Of a stretch of DNA of 64,000 nt, positions 33,724-43,422 are shown one piece after another (within the stretch, counting starts at the first letter, position 1; each line of letters opens with the position of its first letter). The notes beneath the pieces are model-generated. The model was given only the letters and a program-made list of their open reading frames with translations. It had not been told where the DNA came from and did not search any database. The position numbers and the translations under genes are program-made. This DNA comes from JAUMXJ01 sp041781135 (GTDB lineage: Bacteria; Bacillota; Clostridia; Peptostreptococcales; Acidaminobacteraceae): NCBI GenBank assembly GCA_041781135.1, contig JBHAZV010000027.1, positions 1-64,000 of the forward strand, read 5' to 3'.

Positions 33724-34790
33724 GGCTCAGGTACTATGATCTGCGGCTCTTTTCAGAGGAAAAAACCGAGCAGCCCACCGCCAAAAAACTGCGCGATGCA
33801 CGGCAGAAGGGGCAAATTGCCCAGTCGAAGGATTTTAATTCCGTAGCGTCGCTTTTGGCAGTCTTTCTGGTGTTATCCGCCATGTGGGGGTTTTTTGCCG
33901 ATAATATCTTCAGCTTTTTTTATTCGACCATAGAATTGATCCAAACTCCCGAAATGGCTGCGACAAAGTTTGCGGAATCCTTTGTGTTTATACTTCAGAT
34001 GTCGCTGCCGCTGCTGGCAGTCGCGCTCGTCACCGGGCTTGCAGCGTCATATGCTCAGGTTGGTTTTTTATTTACATCAGAGCCGCTAAAACCGCAGTTC
34101 AGCAGAATAAATCCTCTTAAGGGCTTAAAAAATATGTTTTCCTCGAGAGCGCTCGTGGAATTGGTAAAATCTGTCGCAAAAGCTGTGCTGATACTCTTTG
34201 TTTGCTATTTGTACCTGAGCGGAAGGATGTCCGAGATTACGTATACGCTTAAAATGGAGCCAAACAATATAGTCAATTTGTTGTGGAGTATTCTGTTTGA
34301 TGTTATTATTAGATGTAGCGTAATACTTTTTCTCATAGCGGTGTTCGATTATGAGATGAAGCGGCGTCAAAACAAGAAAGAACTTATGATGACCAAGCAG
34401 GAGGTCAAGCAGGAATACAAGCAGAGCGAAGGCGATCCGCTGCTTAAGAGCAAAATAAAAGAAAAACAGCGCCAGATGGCGATGAGCAGAATGATGCAGC
34501 AGGTTCCGAAAGCAGATGTTATTATTACAAATCCGACACATTTTGCCGTCGCGCTGCTCTACGATACATCCAAGGGCGATGCTCCGATTGTGGTAGCAAA
34601 GGGTCAGGATTTAGTGGCTCAAAATATAAAGAGAATAGCCGGAGAGCACGGCATTCCGATGATCGAGAATCCTCCGCTCGCACAGTCGCTTTACAGGACT
34701 GTGGATATTGGCTCCAAAATAGGGCCGGAGCTATTTGAGGCGGTAGCTGAAGTTCTCGCATATGTATATTCTTTGAAGGAGAGAGCGTAG
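33720..34790 (+). CDS. flhB: Flagellar export switch protein FlhB
   Basis: Export-gate subunit that changes substrate specificity from rod/hook to filament. Four membrane helices occupy about residues 38-205, preceded by EKTEQPTAKKLRDARQKGQ, the canonical N-terminus. The cytoplasmic domain has the autocleavage site NPTH (271-274), followed by FAVALLYD. Length 356 is normal. It starts with GTG inside fliR. Compare the stand-alone FlhB C-terminal homologue at 10280-10585. Confidence 0.97.
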   Translation: MRLRYYDLRLFSEEKTEQPTAKKLRDARQKGQIAQSKDFNSVASLLAVFLVLSAMWGFFADNIFSFFYSTIELIQTPEMAATKFAESFVFILQMSLPLLAVALVTGLAASYAQVGFLFTSEPLKPQFSRINPLKGLKNMFSSRALVELVKSVAKAVLILFVCYLYLSGRMSEITYTLKMEPNNIVNLLWSILFDVIIRCSVILFLIAVFDYEMKRRQNKKELMMTKQEVKQEYKQSEGDPLLKSKIKEKQRQMAMSRMMQQVPKADVIITNPTHFAVALLYDTSKGDAPIVVAKGQDLVAQNIKRIAGEHGIPMIENPPLAQSLYRTVDIGSKIGPELFEAVAEVLAYVYSLKERA

Positions 34791-34791
34791 T

Positions 34792-36837
34792 TTGAGACGA
34801 TTAGGTTCAGGCATTATAGTTTCGTTGCTCGTAGTGACGATAATAGTGCTTATAATAATTCCGGTGCCGGGCTGGCTGCTGGACTTTTTTCTTGCGCTGA
34901 ATATTGCGCTTTCTCTTACGATTCTCATAATCACAATGTTCATAACTGAACCTCTCGAATTTTCAATATTTCCTTCCATGCTGCTCATAACTACTATGTT
35001 TCGGCTTGCGCTTAACATCAGGACGACCTACGGAATACTTGCGGTGGGAAATGCCGGAAGTGTGATAGAAGCCTTCGGCGAATTTGTTATAGGCGGGAAC
35101 GCGATTGTAGGTTTTATCATATTTTTAATTATTGTAATAGTGCAGTTTTTGGTTATCACGAAGGGGTCTGAGCGCGTCTCAGAGGTGGCTGCAAGGTTTA
35201 CTCTCGATGCAATGCCTGGTAAGCAGATGGCGATAGACGCAGACCTCAATTCGGGTCTTATCACGGAAACAGAGGCAAAGCAGAGGCGAAAAAATATTCA
35301 GCGCGAATCGGATTTTTACGGGGCTATGGATGGTGCATCAAAATTTGTCAAAGGAGATGCGATAGCCGGCATAATAATCACTGTTATAAATATTGTGGCA
35401 GGCTTTGCGATAGGCAGCTTTCAGCACGGGCTTGGCATTGCTGAATCGCTCGGCAAGTATACTCTGCTCACAGTCGGCGACGGGCTTGTAAGCCAGCTTC
35501 CGGCGCTCATGATCTCCGTTGGAACAGGTATTGTAGTTACGAGGGCTGCCAGCGAATCAAACCTCGGCAGCGATGTATCGGAGCAGATAATGGCGAGGTC
35601 GATCGTGTTTTATATCGTAGGTGTCGTGCTCGCGGTGCTCGGTCTTGTGACGCCGCTGCCTACATTGCCCTTTCTTGCGATTGCCGCTATCCTTTTGGCG
35701 GCTGCGATAGCAATTGAGAGGCGCAATAAAATTGCCGCCGAGGCGGAGGAGGCATCCAGCGTTCCCGATCCGGCTTCAGACAGCGCAAGAAAGCCCGAGG
35801 CAATCCTGCCGCTTTTGCAGATGGAGGCAATAGAACTCGAATTTGGGTATGGAATCATCCCGCTTGCCGAGCCTTCGCAGGGCGGAGATTTATTTGACAG
35901 GCTTGTAATGACCAGACGCCAGATTGCGCTTGAGCTTGGGTTTGTCGTGCCGATAATCAGGCTTAGAGATAATATTCAGCTCGATTCCAATCAGTACCTT
36001 ATTAAGGTGAGGGGAAACGACGTCGCTTCGGGAAATATTGTATTTGATCATTACCTTGCGATGGCCGCCGGAGAAGTCGAAGGCGAGATCGAGGGACAGG
36101 ATACGGTGGAGCCGGCCTTTGGGTTGCCTGCAAAGTGGATACTTGCCGAAAACAGAGAAAAGGCGGAGCTTATGGGGTATACGGTTGTCGATCCTTCAAG
36201 CGTTATATCAACTCATCTGACCGAAATCATCAAGAAAAACGCGTATGAGATACTCACGAGAGAGGATGTGAAGCAGCTCATAGACAATATACGCGAAAGC
36301 AGCCCTACGCTGGTAGATGAATTAATACCTTCACAGATGAGTCTTGGCGATATTCAAAAGGTGCTTTCGAATCTTTTGAAAGAGATGGTTTCAATAAGAA
36401 ATCTCGTTAAAATTATCGAGGCGCTGGCGGATTTTTCAAAGAGCACCCGCGATATAAACATACTTACGGAGTATACGAGGCAGCGGCTTATAAAGCAGAT
36501 ATCGAGACAGTATTTTCCATTTGGACAGGCGAATGTCGTCACCGTTGCGCCGGCAGTTGAGAGTATGCTGCTCGATTCCATCGAACAGGGGGATATCGGC
36601 AGTTATATATCGCTTGATCCGAAGATTCAGCAGGATCTGGCGTATGCTGTAACCGAGGAGGTAAGGAAGCTTCTCCAGCTCGGAGAACAGCCGATAGTCG
36701 TTACGGCGCCTATTGTGAGATTTTACCTTAAAAGAATGATGGATACTGTTATTCCTGAGCTTATAGTGTTATCATATAATGAGATAGAACCAGAGGTAAA
36801 AATAAAGTCTGTGGGGGTTGTCAATATTGAAGTATAA
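34792..36837 (+). CDS. flhA: Flagellar export protein FlhA
   Basis: A 681-residue export-gate protein. The N-terminal half has about eight membrane helices, with the FHIPEP-family loop KGSERVSEVAARFTLDAMPG then KQMAIDADLNSGLI; the C-terminal cytoplasmic domain (about 345-681) docks chaperones and FliJ. The start is TTG with AAGGAG upstream in flhB. It overlaps flhF by 11 bases with the start I choose. Confidence 0.97.
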   Translation: MRRLGSGIIVSLLVVTIIVLIIIPVPGWLLDFFLALNIALSLTILIITMFITEPLEFSIFPSMLLITTMFRLALNIRTTYGILAVGNAGSVIEAFGEFVIGGNAIVGFIIFLIIVIVQFLVITKGSERVSEVAARFTLDAMPGKQMAIDADLNSGLITETEAKQRRKNIQRESDFYGAMDGASKFVKGDAIAGIIITVINIVAGFAIGSFQHGLGIAESLGKYTLLTVGDGLVSQLPALMISVGTGIVVTRAASESNLGSDVSEQIMARSIVFYIVGVVLAVLGLVTPLPTLPFLAIAAILLAAAIAIERRNKIAAEAEEASSVPDPASDSARKPEAILPLLQMEAIELEFGYGIIPLAEPSQGGDLFDRLVMTRRQIALELGFVVPIIRLRDNIQLDSNQYLIKVRGNDVASGNIVFDHYLAMAAGEVEGEIEGQDTVEPAFGLPAKWILAENREKAELMGYTVVDPSSVISTHLTEIIKKNAYEILTREDVKQLIDNIRESSPTLVDELIPSQMSLGDIQKVLSNLLKEMVSIRNLVKIIEALADFSKSTRDINILTEYTRQRLIKQISRQYFPFGQANVVTVAPAVESMLLDSIEQGDIGSYISLDPKIQQDLAYAVTEEVRKLLQLGEQPIVVTAPIVRFYLKRMMDTVIPELIVLSYNEIEPEVKIKSVGVVNIEV

Positions 36838-37930
36838 GAGATTTGTCGCAAAAGACGCCAAAGATGCCGGAGAGATGATAAAAAACGAAATGGGGCCGGA
36901 CGCGATGATCGTCAGCACAAAGAAGATCAAGCCGGGCGGTATCTTCGGTTTTTTCAAAAAGCCTGTAGTGGAGGTTATTGCAATAGCCGAGGAGCAGCCG
37001 GAAAATTCGCTGATCCAGGTTGAGACAAAGCGCGATATAGACGAGCTAAAAAAAATGGTTCAGAATCTTACAGATAAGGTCGGTCAGATTTCTACTACTG
37101 CCAATACAGAGATAAAAGAAGCCGAAAAGTCCATATTTGATGTATATACCGAGTACCTCACAAACCGCAAGGTTCAGCTGCCGATAGCAAAAAAAATCGT
37201 GGAGATCGCTTCGCGTCAGATAACTCTTACGAGAGATAATTTCGACCATGTAGTAAGCGCTATGAAGCTTGTTACGGCGGACTATATAGGCGAAGGCAAG
37301 AGCATAGAGGGCGATAAGAACGCGCGCCCGCGAATATATGTGTTTATGGGTCCGACGGGAGTCGGCAAGACCACCACTCTTTCGAAGCTTGCCGCAGGGC
37401 TTGTGCTTGCAAAAAAATCTGTCGGGATCATAACTTTGGATACATTCAGAATTGCGGCTGTGGAGCAGATAAGGACATATTCCACCATACTTGAGGCGCC
37501 GCTTGAGGTGGCTTATGATGCCTCCGAGCTTGAGGCTGCGCTGCACAAGATGCGCGAGCTCGATTATATACTTGTCGATACCGCGGGCAGAGGCCACAAG
37601 GTGAATGAGCTCAAAGAGGATTATGAGATGATCGCAAGCTGCATCAAGAACGGAATATATTTTTTGCTGCTGAATGTAAATACAGATTATCGAGAGCTCA
37701 AGAGCATCGTATCAAGTTACGGATTTTTAACAAATTACAGACTTCTGTTCACAAAGCTGGATGAAGCAGACAGTTATGCAAATGTGCTGAATCTTAAGGT
37801 GCTGACCGGAATGCCTCTGTCTTATTTTACAACAGGTCAGTCGGTGCCTGACGATATGCTCGTGGCGGACAAAAAGATGATAGTGGATAATATATTCTCT
37901 TCTGCGGAGGGCGGCAATGGATCAAGCTGA
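36827..37930 (+). CDS. flhF: SRP-like GTPase FlhF
   Basis: SRP-family GTPase that controls flagellar number and position. The B domain begins KYKRFVAKDAKDAGEMIKNE, aligned to the family N-terminus; the NG domain has P-loop GPTGVGKTTTLSKLA, DTFRIAAVEQIRTY, DTAGRGHK and the G4-like FTKLDEADSY. I choose TTG 36827 (367 residues), since GGGGG lies 9 bases upstream; TTG 36818 directly abuts that site. It acts with FlhG, which follows. Confidence 0.94.
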   Translation: MKYKRFVAKDAKDAGEMIKNEMGPDAMIVSTKKIKPGGIFGFFKKPVVEVIAIAEEQPENSLIQVETKRDIDELKKMVQNLTDKVGQISTTANTEIKEAEKSIFDVYTEYLTNRKVQLPIAKKIVEIASRQITLTRDNFDHVVSAMKLVTADYIGEGKSIEGDKNARPRIYVFMGPTGVGKTTTLSKLAAGLVLAKKSVGIITLDTFRIAAVEQIRTYSTILEAPLEVAYDASELEAALHKMRELDYILVDTAGRGHKVNELKEDYEMIASCIKNGIYFLLLNVNTDYRELKSIVSSYGFLTNYRLLFTKLDEADSYANVLNLKVLTGMPLSYFTTGQSVPDDMLVADKKMIVDNIFSSAEGGNGSS

Positions 37931-38786
37931 AAGACTGCGACAGATAATTGCCGCGCAGCGCATTGAGAACGACGGTGCAGAGACTCGCATTATAGCGGTA
38001 TCGAGCGGCAAGGGCGGCGTTGGAAAAACCAATTTTACAATAAATATCGCCATTGCGCTCAGGGCGCTCGGCAAAAGGGTCACTATTATAGACGCGGACC
38101 TCGGCCTTGCAAATGTCGATGTTCTGATAGGTTCGATTTCGCGACATAATTTTCTGGATGTGCTCAAAGGCGATATTGAGCCGAAGGACTTGCTTGCAGA
38201 GGGTCCTGACGGCGTAAACATCGTTTCGGGGGGTTCGGGCATCGCAGACCTTGTAAATATGGACGAACTCGAGCTTGAGCGATTGATATTAGCCCTTTCG
38301 TATTACAACTCGATATCGGATTATATACTGATTGACACAGGAGCGGGGATAAGCAAGTCTGTAATGTCGTTTGTGGCTGCGGCATCCGAGGTTATCGTCA
38401 TACTTAATCCGGATCCTACCTCAATCACAGATGCATATGCGCTTATAAAGAATATTCCTGCGGCTTCTGAAAAGAGTATAAAATTAGTTATTAACAGGGT
38501 AGAATCGGCCGCGGAGGGCAAGGAGGCGTTTGATAAGATTTCGCAGACGGTAGAGCGCTTTCGAGGCCTTAAATTAGAAAATTTGGGCTATATTTTTGAA
38601 GATCACAATTTGGTGAGAGCTGTAAAACAGCAGACCCCGGTGATAAAGGCGTATCCGAGATCGCTTTCGAGTAAGGCGATAGAGACAATAGCAAGGAATT
38701 TGGAAACGCCGGCGGACGTGCAGGAAATTCCGGAGGTAAAACAGGGATTTTTCGGTTTCTTAAAGAGATTGACGCGTTCAAAATAG
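37917..38786 (+). CDS. flhG: MinD-like ATPase FlhG (YlxH)
   Basis: ParA/MinD-type ATPase that stimulates FlhF GTPase activity and sets the flagellation pattern. The deviant Walker A SSGKGGVGKTNFTINIA has the signature lysine; also seen are DADLGLANVDVLIG, the YILIDTGAGIS Walker B and a C-terminal amphipathic tail (FFGFLKRLTRSK), the likely membrane-targeting sequence. The N-terminal peptide DQAERLRQII matches the FlhF-activating region. It overlaps flhF by 14 bases. Confidence 0.95.
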   Translation: MDQAERLRQIIAAQRIENDGAETRIIAVSSGKGGVGKTNFTINIAIALRALGKRVTIIDADLGLANVDVLIGSISRHNFLDVLKGDIEPKDLLAEGPDGVNIVSGGSGIADLVNMDELELERLILALSYYNSISDYILIDTGAGISKSVMSFVAAASEVIVILNPDPTSITDAYALIKNIPAASEKSIKLVINRVESAAEGKEAFDKISQTVERFRGLKLENLGYIFEDHNLVRAVKQQTPVIKAYPRSLSSKAIETIARNLETPADVQEIPEVKQGFFGFLKRLTRSK

Positions 38787-38802
38787 GAATGACAGGGACA
38801 GT

Positions 38803-39828
38803 ATGAGGGTATTGATAGTTGATGATTCCGCTTTTATGCGGAAGGTTCTTAGCGATATGGTGGCGGAGATCGGTTTTGAAGTCGCCGGAACGGCGCGCAA
38901 CGGAAAGGAAGCTGTCGAGCGTGTAAAAGAGCTCAGGCCGGATTTGGTGACTCTTGATATAGAAATGCCGGTGATGAACGGTCTTGAGGCTCTTGAAATA
39001 ATCATGAAGGAGTGTCCTGCGCCCGTGCTGATGCTCAGCACCCTTACGGAGGATGGCGCAGCGGAGACATTTAAGGCGCTGCAGCTGGGGGCGGTCGATT
39101 TTATGACGAAGCCGACCTCCATATTCAAGGTTTCTGCTCCCGAAGTTTTTAAGGAATTTCGCAATAAGCTTGAGGCGGCGGGGCAGTCACGATTATTAAA
39201 AAACAGGTCGTTTCAGCAGATCAAAAAGGACGGTGCAAAACAGGCGGGCGAAAATTTTGCAAAGATAGTGGCAATCGGCACATCCACCGGAGGACCTATT
39301 GCGCTGCAGGAGGTGATTGGCAAGCTGCCTGTCGGGCTTAACGCTTCATTTGTGGTTGTCCAGCATATGCCGCCGAAGTTTACAAAATCCCTTGCCGAGA
39401 GACTTGATTCAATAAGCGGGATGCGCGTAAAAGAAGCTGAAAACAACGAAGTAATGCAGCGCGAAGTCGTGTATATAGCTCCCGGTGATAAACATCTAAA
39501 AATTTTTAGAAACTTAAATAAATTTGTGATAAAATTAAGTGATGATGATAAAGTCGGCGGTCATAGACCTTCTGTGGACGTCATGATGAATTCTCTTGCG
39601 GAGATCAGCGGAATCCCTGTAATTGGAGTCATTATGACGGGTATGGGCAACGATGGTACTGCGGGGCTCACAAGCCTTAAAGCGAGCGGCGCCTACGTGA
39701 TATCGCAGGACGAGGACACAAGTGTTGTCTTTGGTATGCCGAGGGCGGCGATAAAGGCAGGCGTGGTAGACAAGATTGCGCGCCTTCAGGACATAGCGGA
39801 CGAAATCAAAAAAGCGGTGGAGGACTAA
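38803..39828 (+). CDS. cheB: Chemotaxis methylesterase/deamidase CheB
   Basis: Receiver domain (1-120; D7-D8, phosphoacceptor Asp52 in VTLDIEMPV) joined to the methylesterase domain. Catalytic serine in GTSTGGP, histidine in QHMPPKFT and aspartate in GMGNDGTAG are all present. It removes methyl groups from receptors as part of adaptation. The methyltransferase cheR is not adjacent and not in this window. Length 341 is normal. Confidence 0.96.
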   Translation: MRVLIVDDSAFMRKVLSDMVAEIGFEVAGTARNGKEAVERVKELRPDLVTLDIEMPVMNGLEALEIIMKECPAPVLMLSTLTEDGAAETFKALQLGAVDFMTKPTSIFKVSAPEVFKEFRNKLEAAGQSRLLKNRSFQQIKKDGAKQAGENFAKIVAIGTSTGGPIALQEVIGKLPVGLNASFVVVQHMPPKFTKSLAERLDSISGMRVKEAENNEVMQREVVYIAPGDKHLKIFRNLNKFVIKLSDDDKVGGHRPSVDVMMNSLAEISGIPVIGVIMTGMGNDGTAGLTSLKASGAYVISQDEDTSVVFGMPRAAIKAGVVDKIARLQDIADEIKKAVED

Positions 39829-39831
39829 CTT

Positions 39832-41880
39832 ATGGACATGAATCAATATCTTGAGATATTTATTGACGAATCTAAGGAGCATTTGCAGCAGATGAACGAA
39901 ATTCTGCTCACTCTCGAAGATGAACAGGATAATCTCAGCCATTTGGGAGAGATATTCCGAATAGCGCATACTCTCAAAGGAATGTCGGGAACAATGGGAT
40001 TCAACAATCTTATGAACCTCACTCATAAGATGGAGACATTGATGGATCTGGTGAGAGGGGGTTCGCTTAAGGTTAGTCCGGTTATTATAGATGCGCTGTT
40101 CGAGTGCCTCGATACTCTTGAACAATATGTCGAAAACCTCGAAAAGACCGGAAGCGAAGGAAATATCGACTCGCAGGAGCTCAGCGATAAGCTTGTTCGT
40201 ATTGCAAACGGCGACGAAGCGCCGCCTCAAAAAGCCCCTGTTCCGGCGGCTGCCGAGGTTAAGAGCACGTCCGACGACAGCGATTTTAAGATAAATTACG
40301 CCGATGTGTCCGATCTTATCAGCAAGGCACAGGAGATGGGCGCAATGGCTCATCTTATAAGGGTTACGCTCGAAAAGACCTGCCTGCTGAAGGCTGCAAG
40401 ATCCTTTATAGTGTTTAATACTCTCGAAAATTTTGGCGAGGTCATAATGTCGCATCCGAGTCCGGAGGATATAGAGGACGAAAGATTTGATTTTGATTTT
40501 GAAGTGCTCTACCTTACAAAAATGAGCGAGGACGTAATCAAAAACGAACTTATGAAGGTTTCCGAAGTCGAGAGCGTGCTCGTAAAGCCTGTAGTACCTA
40601 TTCAGTCCAGACCAGAGGACGAAAGACCGCGCGATGTCGAAGTCGATCTCAGCAAAATAGACGAGGAGCCGGAAAAGGCAGCCGATAAGGCAGCTTCAGC
40701 TGAAAAGGGCTCCGATAAAAAAGACAATAAAACAAACAAAACAGTAAGGGTAGAGATCGGAAGATTAGATAATCTGATGAATCTCGTGAGTGAGCTGATT
40801 ATCATTAAAAACAGGCTCGAAGAGCTTGGAGCAGGCGGTTCAAAGGAGAATAATGTCGACGATGCCATAGAATATCTCGAAAGGATAACTACAGACCTGC
40901 ATACTGCAGTCACCAAGGTGCGAATGGTTCCGGTGGAGCGTACTTTCAATAGATTCCCAAGGCTTGTCAGAGATTTGTCAAAGGATCTCGGAAAAAATAT
41001 AAAGCTCCTTATGTCCGGAGAGGATACAGAAGTAGACAGGACTGTTATCGACGAGATAGGCGATCCGCTGATCCATCTGATTCGAAATTCTCTCGACCAC
41101 GGCGTAGAATCGCCTGAGGACAGAGAAAAAGCCGGCAAGAACCCTCAGGGAACGGTCGCTTTAAGAGCGTATCCGGATGGAAATACTGTCGTTATCGAGG
41201 TTGAAGATGACGGCAAGGGAATAGATCCGGAAAAGATAAGGAGTATAGCGCTCAAAAAGGGCGTTGTGACCCAAGACGAGGTAAACGCAATGAACGATTC
41301 CGAGGTTGTAAACCTCTTGTTTAGGGCAGGCTTCTCTACAGCAGAAAAAGTTACAGGCGTATCCGGAAGGGGCGTCGGGCTTGATGTTGTAAAGGCTAAA
41401 ATAGAGCAGATAAATGGTACGGTCGAAGTAAATTCAGAGGTTGGCAAGGGTTCAAAATTTATTATAAGACTTCCGCTCACGCTGGCGATTATCTATGCGC
41501 TTATGATAAATCTCAGAGACGAAAAATTTGCGATACCGCTCAATAATATTAAAGAGATTATCTCGATAGAACCGAGCCGTATCAACATGGTTCAGGAGCA
41601 GGAGGTCATACTCTACAGAAACAAAACGCTGCCTATTATCAGGCTTGCGAATGTTCTGAATGTTCCAGGCGAATCTGTGGAAAACGGCACGATGATAGTT
41701 GTAATAGTCAAAAAAGGCGATCTCGAAGCCGGAATAGTTGTAGACAGCCTAATCGGTCAGCAGGAGATAGTAATTAAGTCTCTTGGCAAGTATCTCACCG
41801 GTACGCGAGTGATTGCAGGCGCAACCATACTCGGCAACGGCTCAGTTGCGCTGATAGTCGATCCAAATCAATTGTTTTAG
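39832..41880 (+). CDS. cheA: Chemotaxis histidine kinase CheA
   Basis: A 682-residue kinase. Domains: P1 with phosphorylated His46 in IAHTLKGMSGTMGF; a linker; a P2 CheY-binding domain (about 160-250); P3 dimerisation helices (IGRLDNLMNLVSELIIIKNR); P4 ATPase with N box HLIRNSLDHGVE, G1 DDGKGID and G2 GRGVGLDVV; and a P5 CheW-like domain to the end. It begins three bases after cheB. Confidence 0.97.
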   Translation: MDMNQYLEIFIDESKEHLQQMNEILLTLEDEQDNLSHLGEIFRIAHTLKGMSGTMGFNNLMNLTHKMETLMDLVRGGSLKVSPVIIDALFECLDTLEQYVENLEKTGSEGNIDSQELSDKLVRIANGDEAPPQKAPVPAAAEVKSTSDDSDFKINYADVSDLISKAQEMGAMAHLIRVTLEKTCLLKAARSFIVFNTLENFGEVIMSHPSPEDIEDERFDFDFEVLYLTKMSEDVIKNELMKVSEVESVLVKPVVPIQSRPEDERPRDVEVDLSKIDEEPEKAADKAASAEKGSDKKDNKTNKTVRVEIGRLDNLMNLVSELIIIKNRLEELGAGGSKENNVDDAIEYLERITTDLHTAVTKVRMVPVERTFNRFPRLVRDLSKDLGKNIKLLMSGEDTEVDRTVIDEIGDPLIHLIRNSLDHGVESPEDREKAGKNPQGTVALRAYPDGNTVVIEVEDDGKGIDPEKIRSIALKKGVVTQDEVNAMNDSEVVNLLFRAGFSTAEKVTGVSGRGVGLDVVKAKIEQINGTVEVNSEVGKGSKFIIRLPLTLAIIYALMINLRDEKFAIPLNNIKEIISIEPSRINMVQEQEVILYRNKTLPIIRLANVLNVPGESVENGTMIVVIVKKGDLEAGIVVDSLIGQQEIVIKSLGKYLTGTRVIAGATILGNGSVALIVDPNQLF

Positions 41881-41889
41881 GGAGGGAAT

Positions 41890-42318
41890 ATGAATCAGAG
41901 AGAATATGTAATTTTCAAGCTGGTGGGCGAGAACTACGGCGTTGAGGTCAAGTATGTTGAGAATATCGAGAAATATACTGAAATCACGCGCGTTCCGTAC
42001 ACCGAACCCTCTGTAAAAGGAGTTGTAAATCTGAGAGGTATAATCGTTCCGATAATAGATCTCAGGAAAAAGTTCGGGCTTCCTACTGTTGAACCCAACG
42101 AAAACAGCAGGATGATCATTGTAAATTATGACGAAAATAAAATAGGCATGCTTGTAGATTCGAGCTCCGAGACTTATCAGATATCCGATGATGAAATCGA
42201 TACAGCGTCTACTTTAAGTCGTGACAGCAGCATAGAATATATCAGCAGCATCGGCAAAAAGGACGGCAGAGTGGTGATGCTTATCGATATCGCCAAAGTC
42301 CTTAATGTGGAGGAATAG
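41890..42318 (+). CDS. cheW: Chemotaxis coupling protein CheW
   Basis: A 142-residue CheW-domain protein that links receptors to CheA. Typical segments are YVIFKLVGENYGVEVKYVEN, RVPYTEPSVKGVVNLRGIIV and PIIDLRKKFGL. A strong ribosome binding site (GGAGGG) precedes the ATG. It follows cheA by nine bases. Confidence 0.95.
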   Translation: MNQREYVIFKLVGENYGVEVKYVENIEKYTEITRVPYTEPSVKGVVNLRGIIVPIIDLRKKFGLPTVEPNENSRMIIVNYDENKIGMLVDSSSETYQISDDEIDTASTLSRDSSIEYISSIGKKDGRVVMLIDIAKVLNVEE

Positions 42319-42319
42319 T

Positions 42320-42940
42320 ATGGCATTTGAATTTGGAAGCGTACAGAGCGGGCTTGTAATAGATATTTTAAGAGAGATAGGAAACATCGGAGCAGGGAAT
42401 GCGGCGACTTCGCTTGCGACTCTAATCAATAAGAAAGTCGATATGAAGGTGCCTGTGGTAAATCTTTTGGAATTTCACGAAGTTCCTGAAATACTTGGCG
42501 GAGCAGAAAATATTGTTGCGGGAATTTTTTTCAAAATTGAGGGAGATATTACAGGTTCGATAATGTTTGTGCTGGATCAGCCGAGCGCTTTTAATCTTGT
42601 CAATCTGCTGATGCCGCTCGGTGTTACGGAATTTGACGAAATAACGAGGTCGGCGCTTATGGAGATAGGGAATATATTATCAGGTGCCTATATATCTTCG
42701 CTTTCGCAGCTTACAAATCTCAATATAAAGATTTCCGTTCCTGCGCTTTGCATTGATATGGCAGGTGCGATACTTTCTGTTCCGGCGATTGAATTTGGTC
42801 TTGTCGCGGACCAGGTTATGATAATAAAGAACGAATTTGTCGAGGAGATCACTTCTGAAAGTGTTGACGGATACTTCTTCCTTATTCCTGATTTGGATTC
42901 GTATGACACACTTTTTAGCAGTCTTGGGGTCACTATATGA
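42320..42940 (+). CDS. cheC: CheY-P phosphatase CheC
   Basis: CheC dephosphorylates CheY-P and binds CheD. Both active-site E-x-x-N pairs are visible: LREIGNIGAGNAATSL near the N-terminus and ALMEIGNILSGAYIS in the middle. I choose ATG 42320 (206 residues) because TGGAGGA precedes it; ATG 42305 lies upstream of that site and overlaps cheW. Length and motifs are normal. Its stop overlaps the cheD ATG. Confidence 0.94.
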   Translation: MAFEFGSVQSGLVIDILREIGNIGAGNAATSLATLINKKVDMKVPVVNLLEFHEVPEILGGAENIVAGIFFKIEGDITGSIMFVLDQPSAFNLVNLLMPLGVTEFDEITRSALMEIGNILSGAYISSLSQLTNLNIKISVPALCIDMAGAILSVPAIEFGLVADQVMIIKNEFVEEITSESVDGYFFLIPDLDSYDTLFSSLGVTI

Positions 42941-43422
42941 GCATAATGATAAAGGTAGGAATGGCGGATCTAAAAGTCGCTGCATTTCCTGACAATCTGA
43001 CCACGCTTGGGCTTGGGTCTTGTATAGGCATCTGCATTTACGATCCAAGCACAAAGATTGCCGGCATGGCGCATATAATGCTTCCTTCCAGTGACGCTAT
43101 AAAGCAAAACAGCAATATTGCAAAATTTGCGGATACTGCAATAGTTCAGCTTGTTAAGGAAATGGAGCAGAAAGGCGCGCGAAGAGCGAGGTTTTTTGCG
43201 AAGATAGCCGGAGGAGCTCAGATGTTTGCGTTTGCTTCAAGCAGCGAAAATATGCGAATAGGCGAGCGGAATGCAGAATCTGTAAGGAAAATATTGAAAT
43301 CCCTGTCGATACCGATAAAGGTCGATGAAACCGGCGGCAGTGTTGGCAGAACTATAGAATTCTACTCCGACAGCGGCAGATTGCTGATAAAAACAGCCGG
43401 CTCACCTATCAAGGAGCTTTGA
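42937..43422 (+). CDS. cheD: Chemoreceptor glutamine deamidase CheD
   Basis: CheD deamidates receptor glutamines and is controlled by binding CheC. The catalytic cysteine Cys29 lies in LGLGSCIGICIYD and the histidine His46 in GMAHIMLPSS, matching B. subtilis CheD. The ATG overlaps the cheC stop and the TGA stop overlaps the sigD ATG. The length of 161 is normal. Confidence 0.95.
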   Translation: MSIMIKVGMADLKVAAFPDNLTTLGLGSCIGICIYDPSTKIAGMAHIMLPSSDAIKQNSNIAKFADTAIVQLVKEMEQKGARRARFFAKIAGGAQMFAFASSSENMRIGERNAESVRKILKSLSIPIKVDETGGSVGRTIEFYSDSGRLLIKTAGSPIKEL

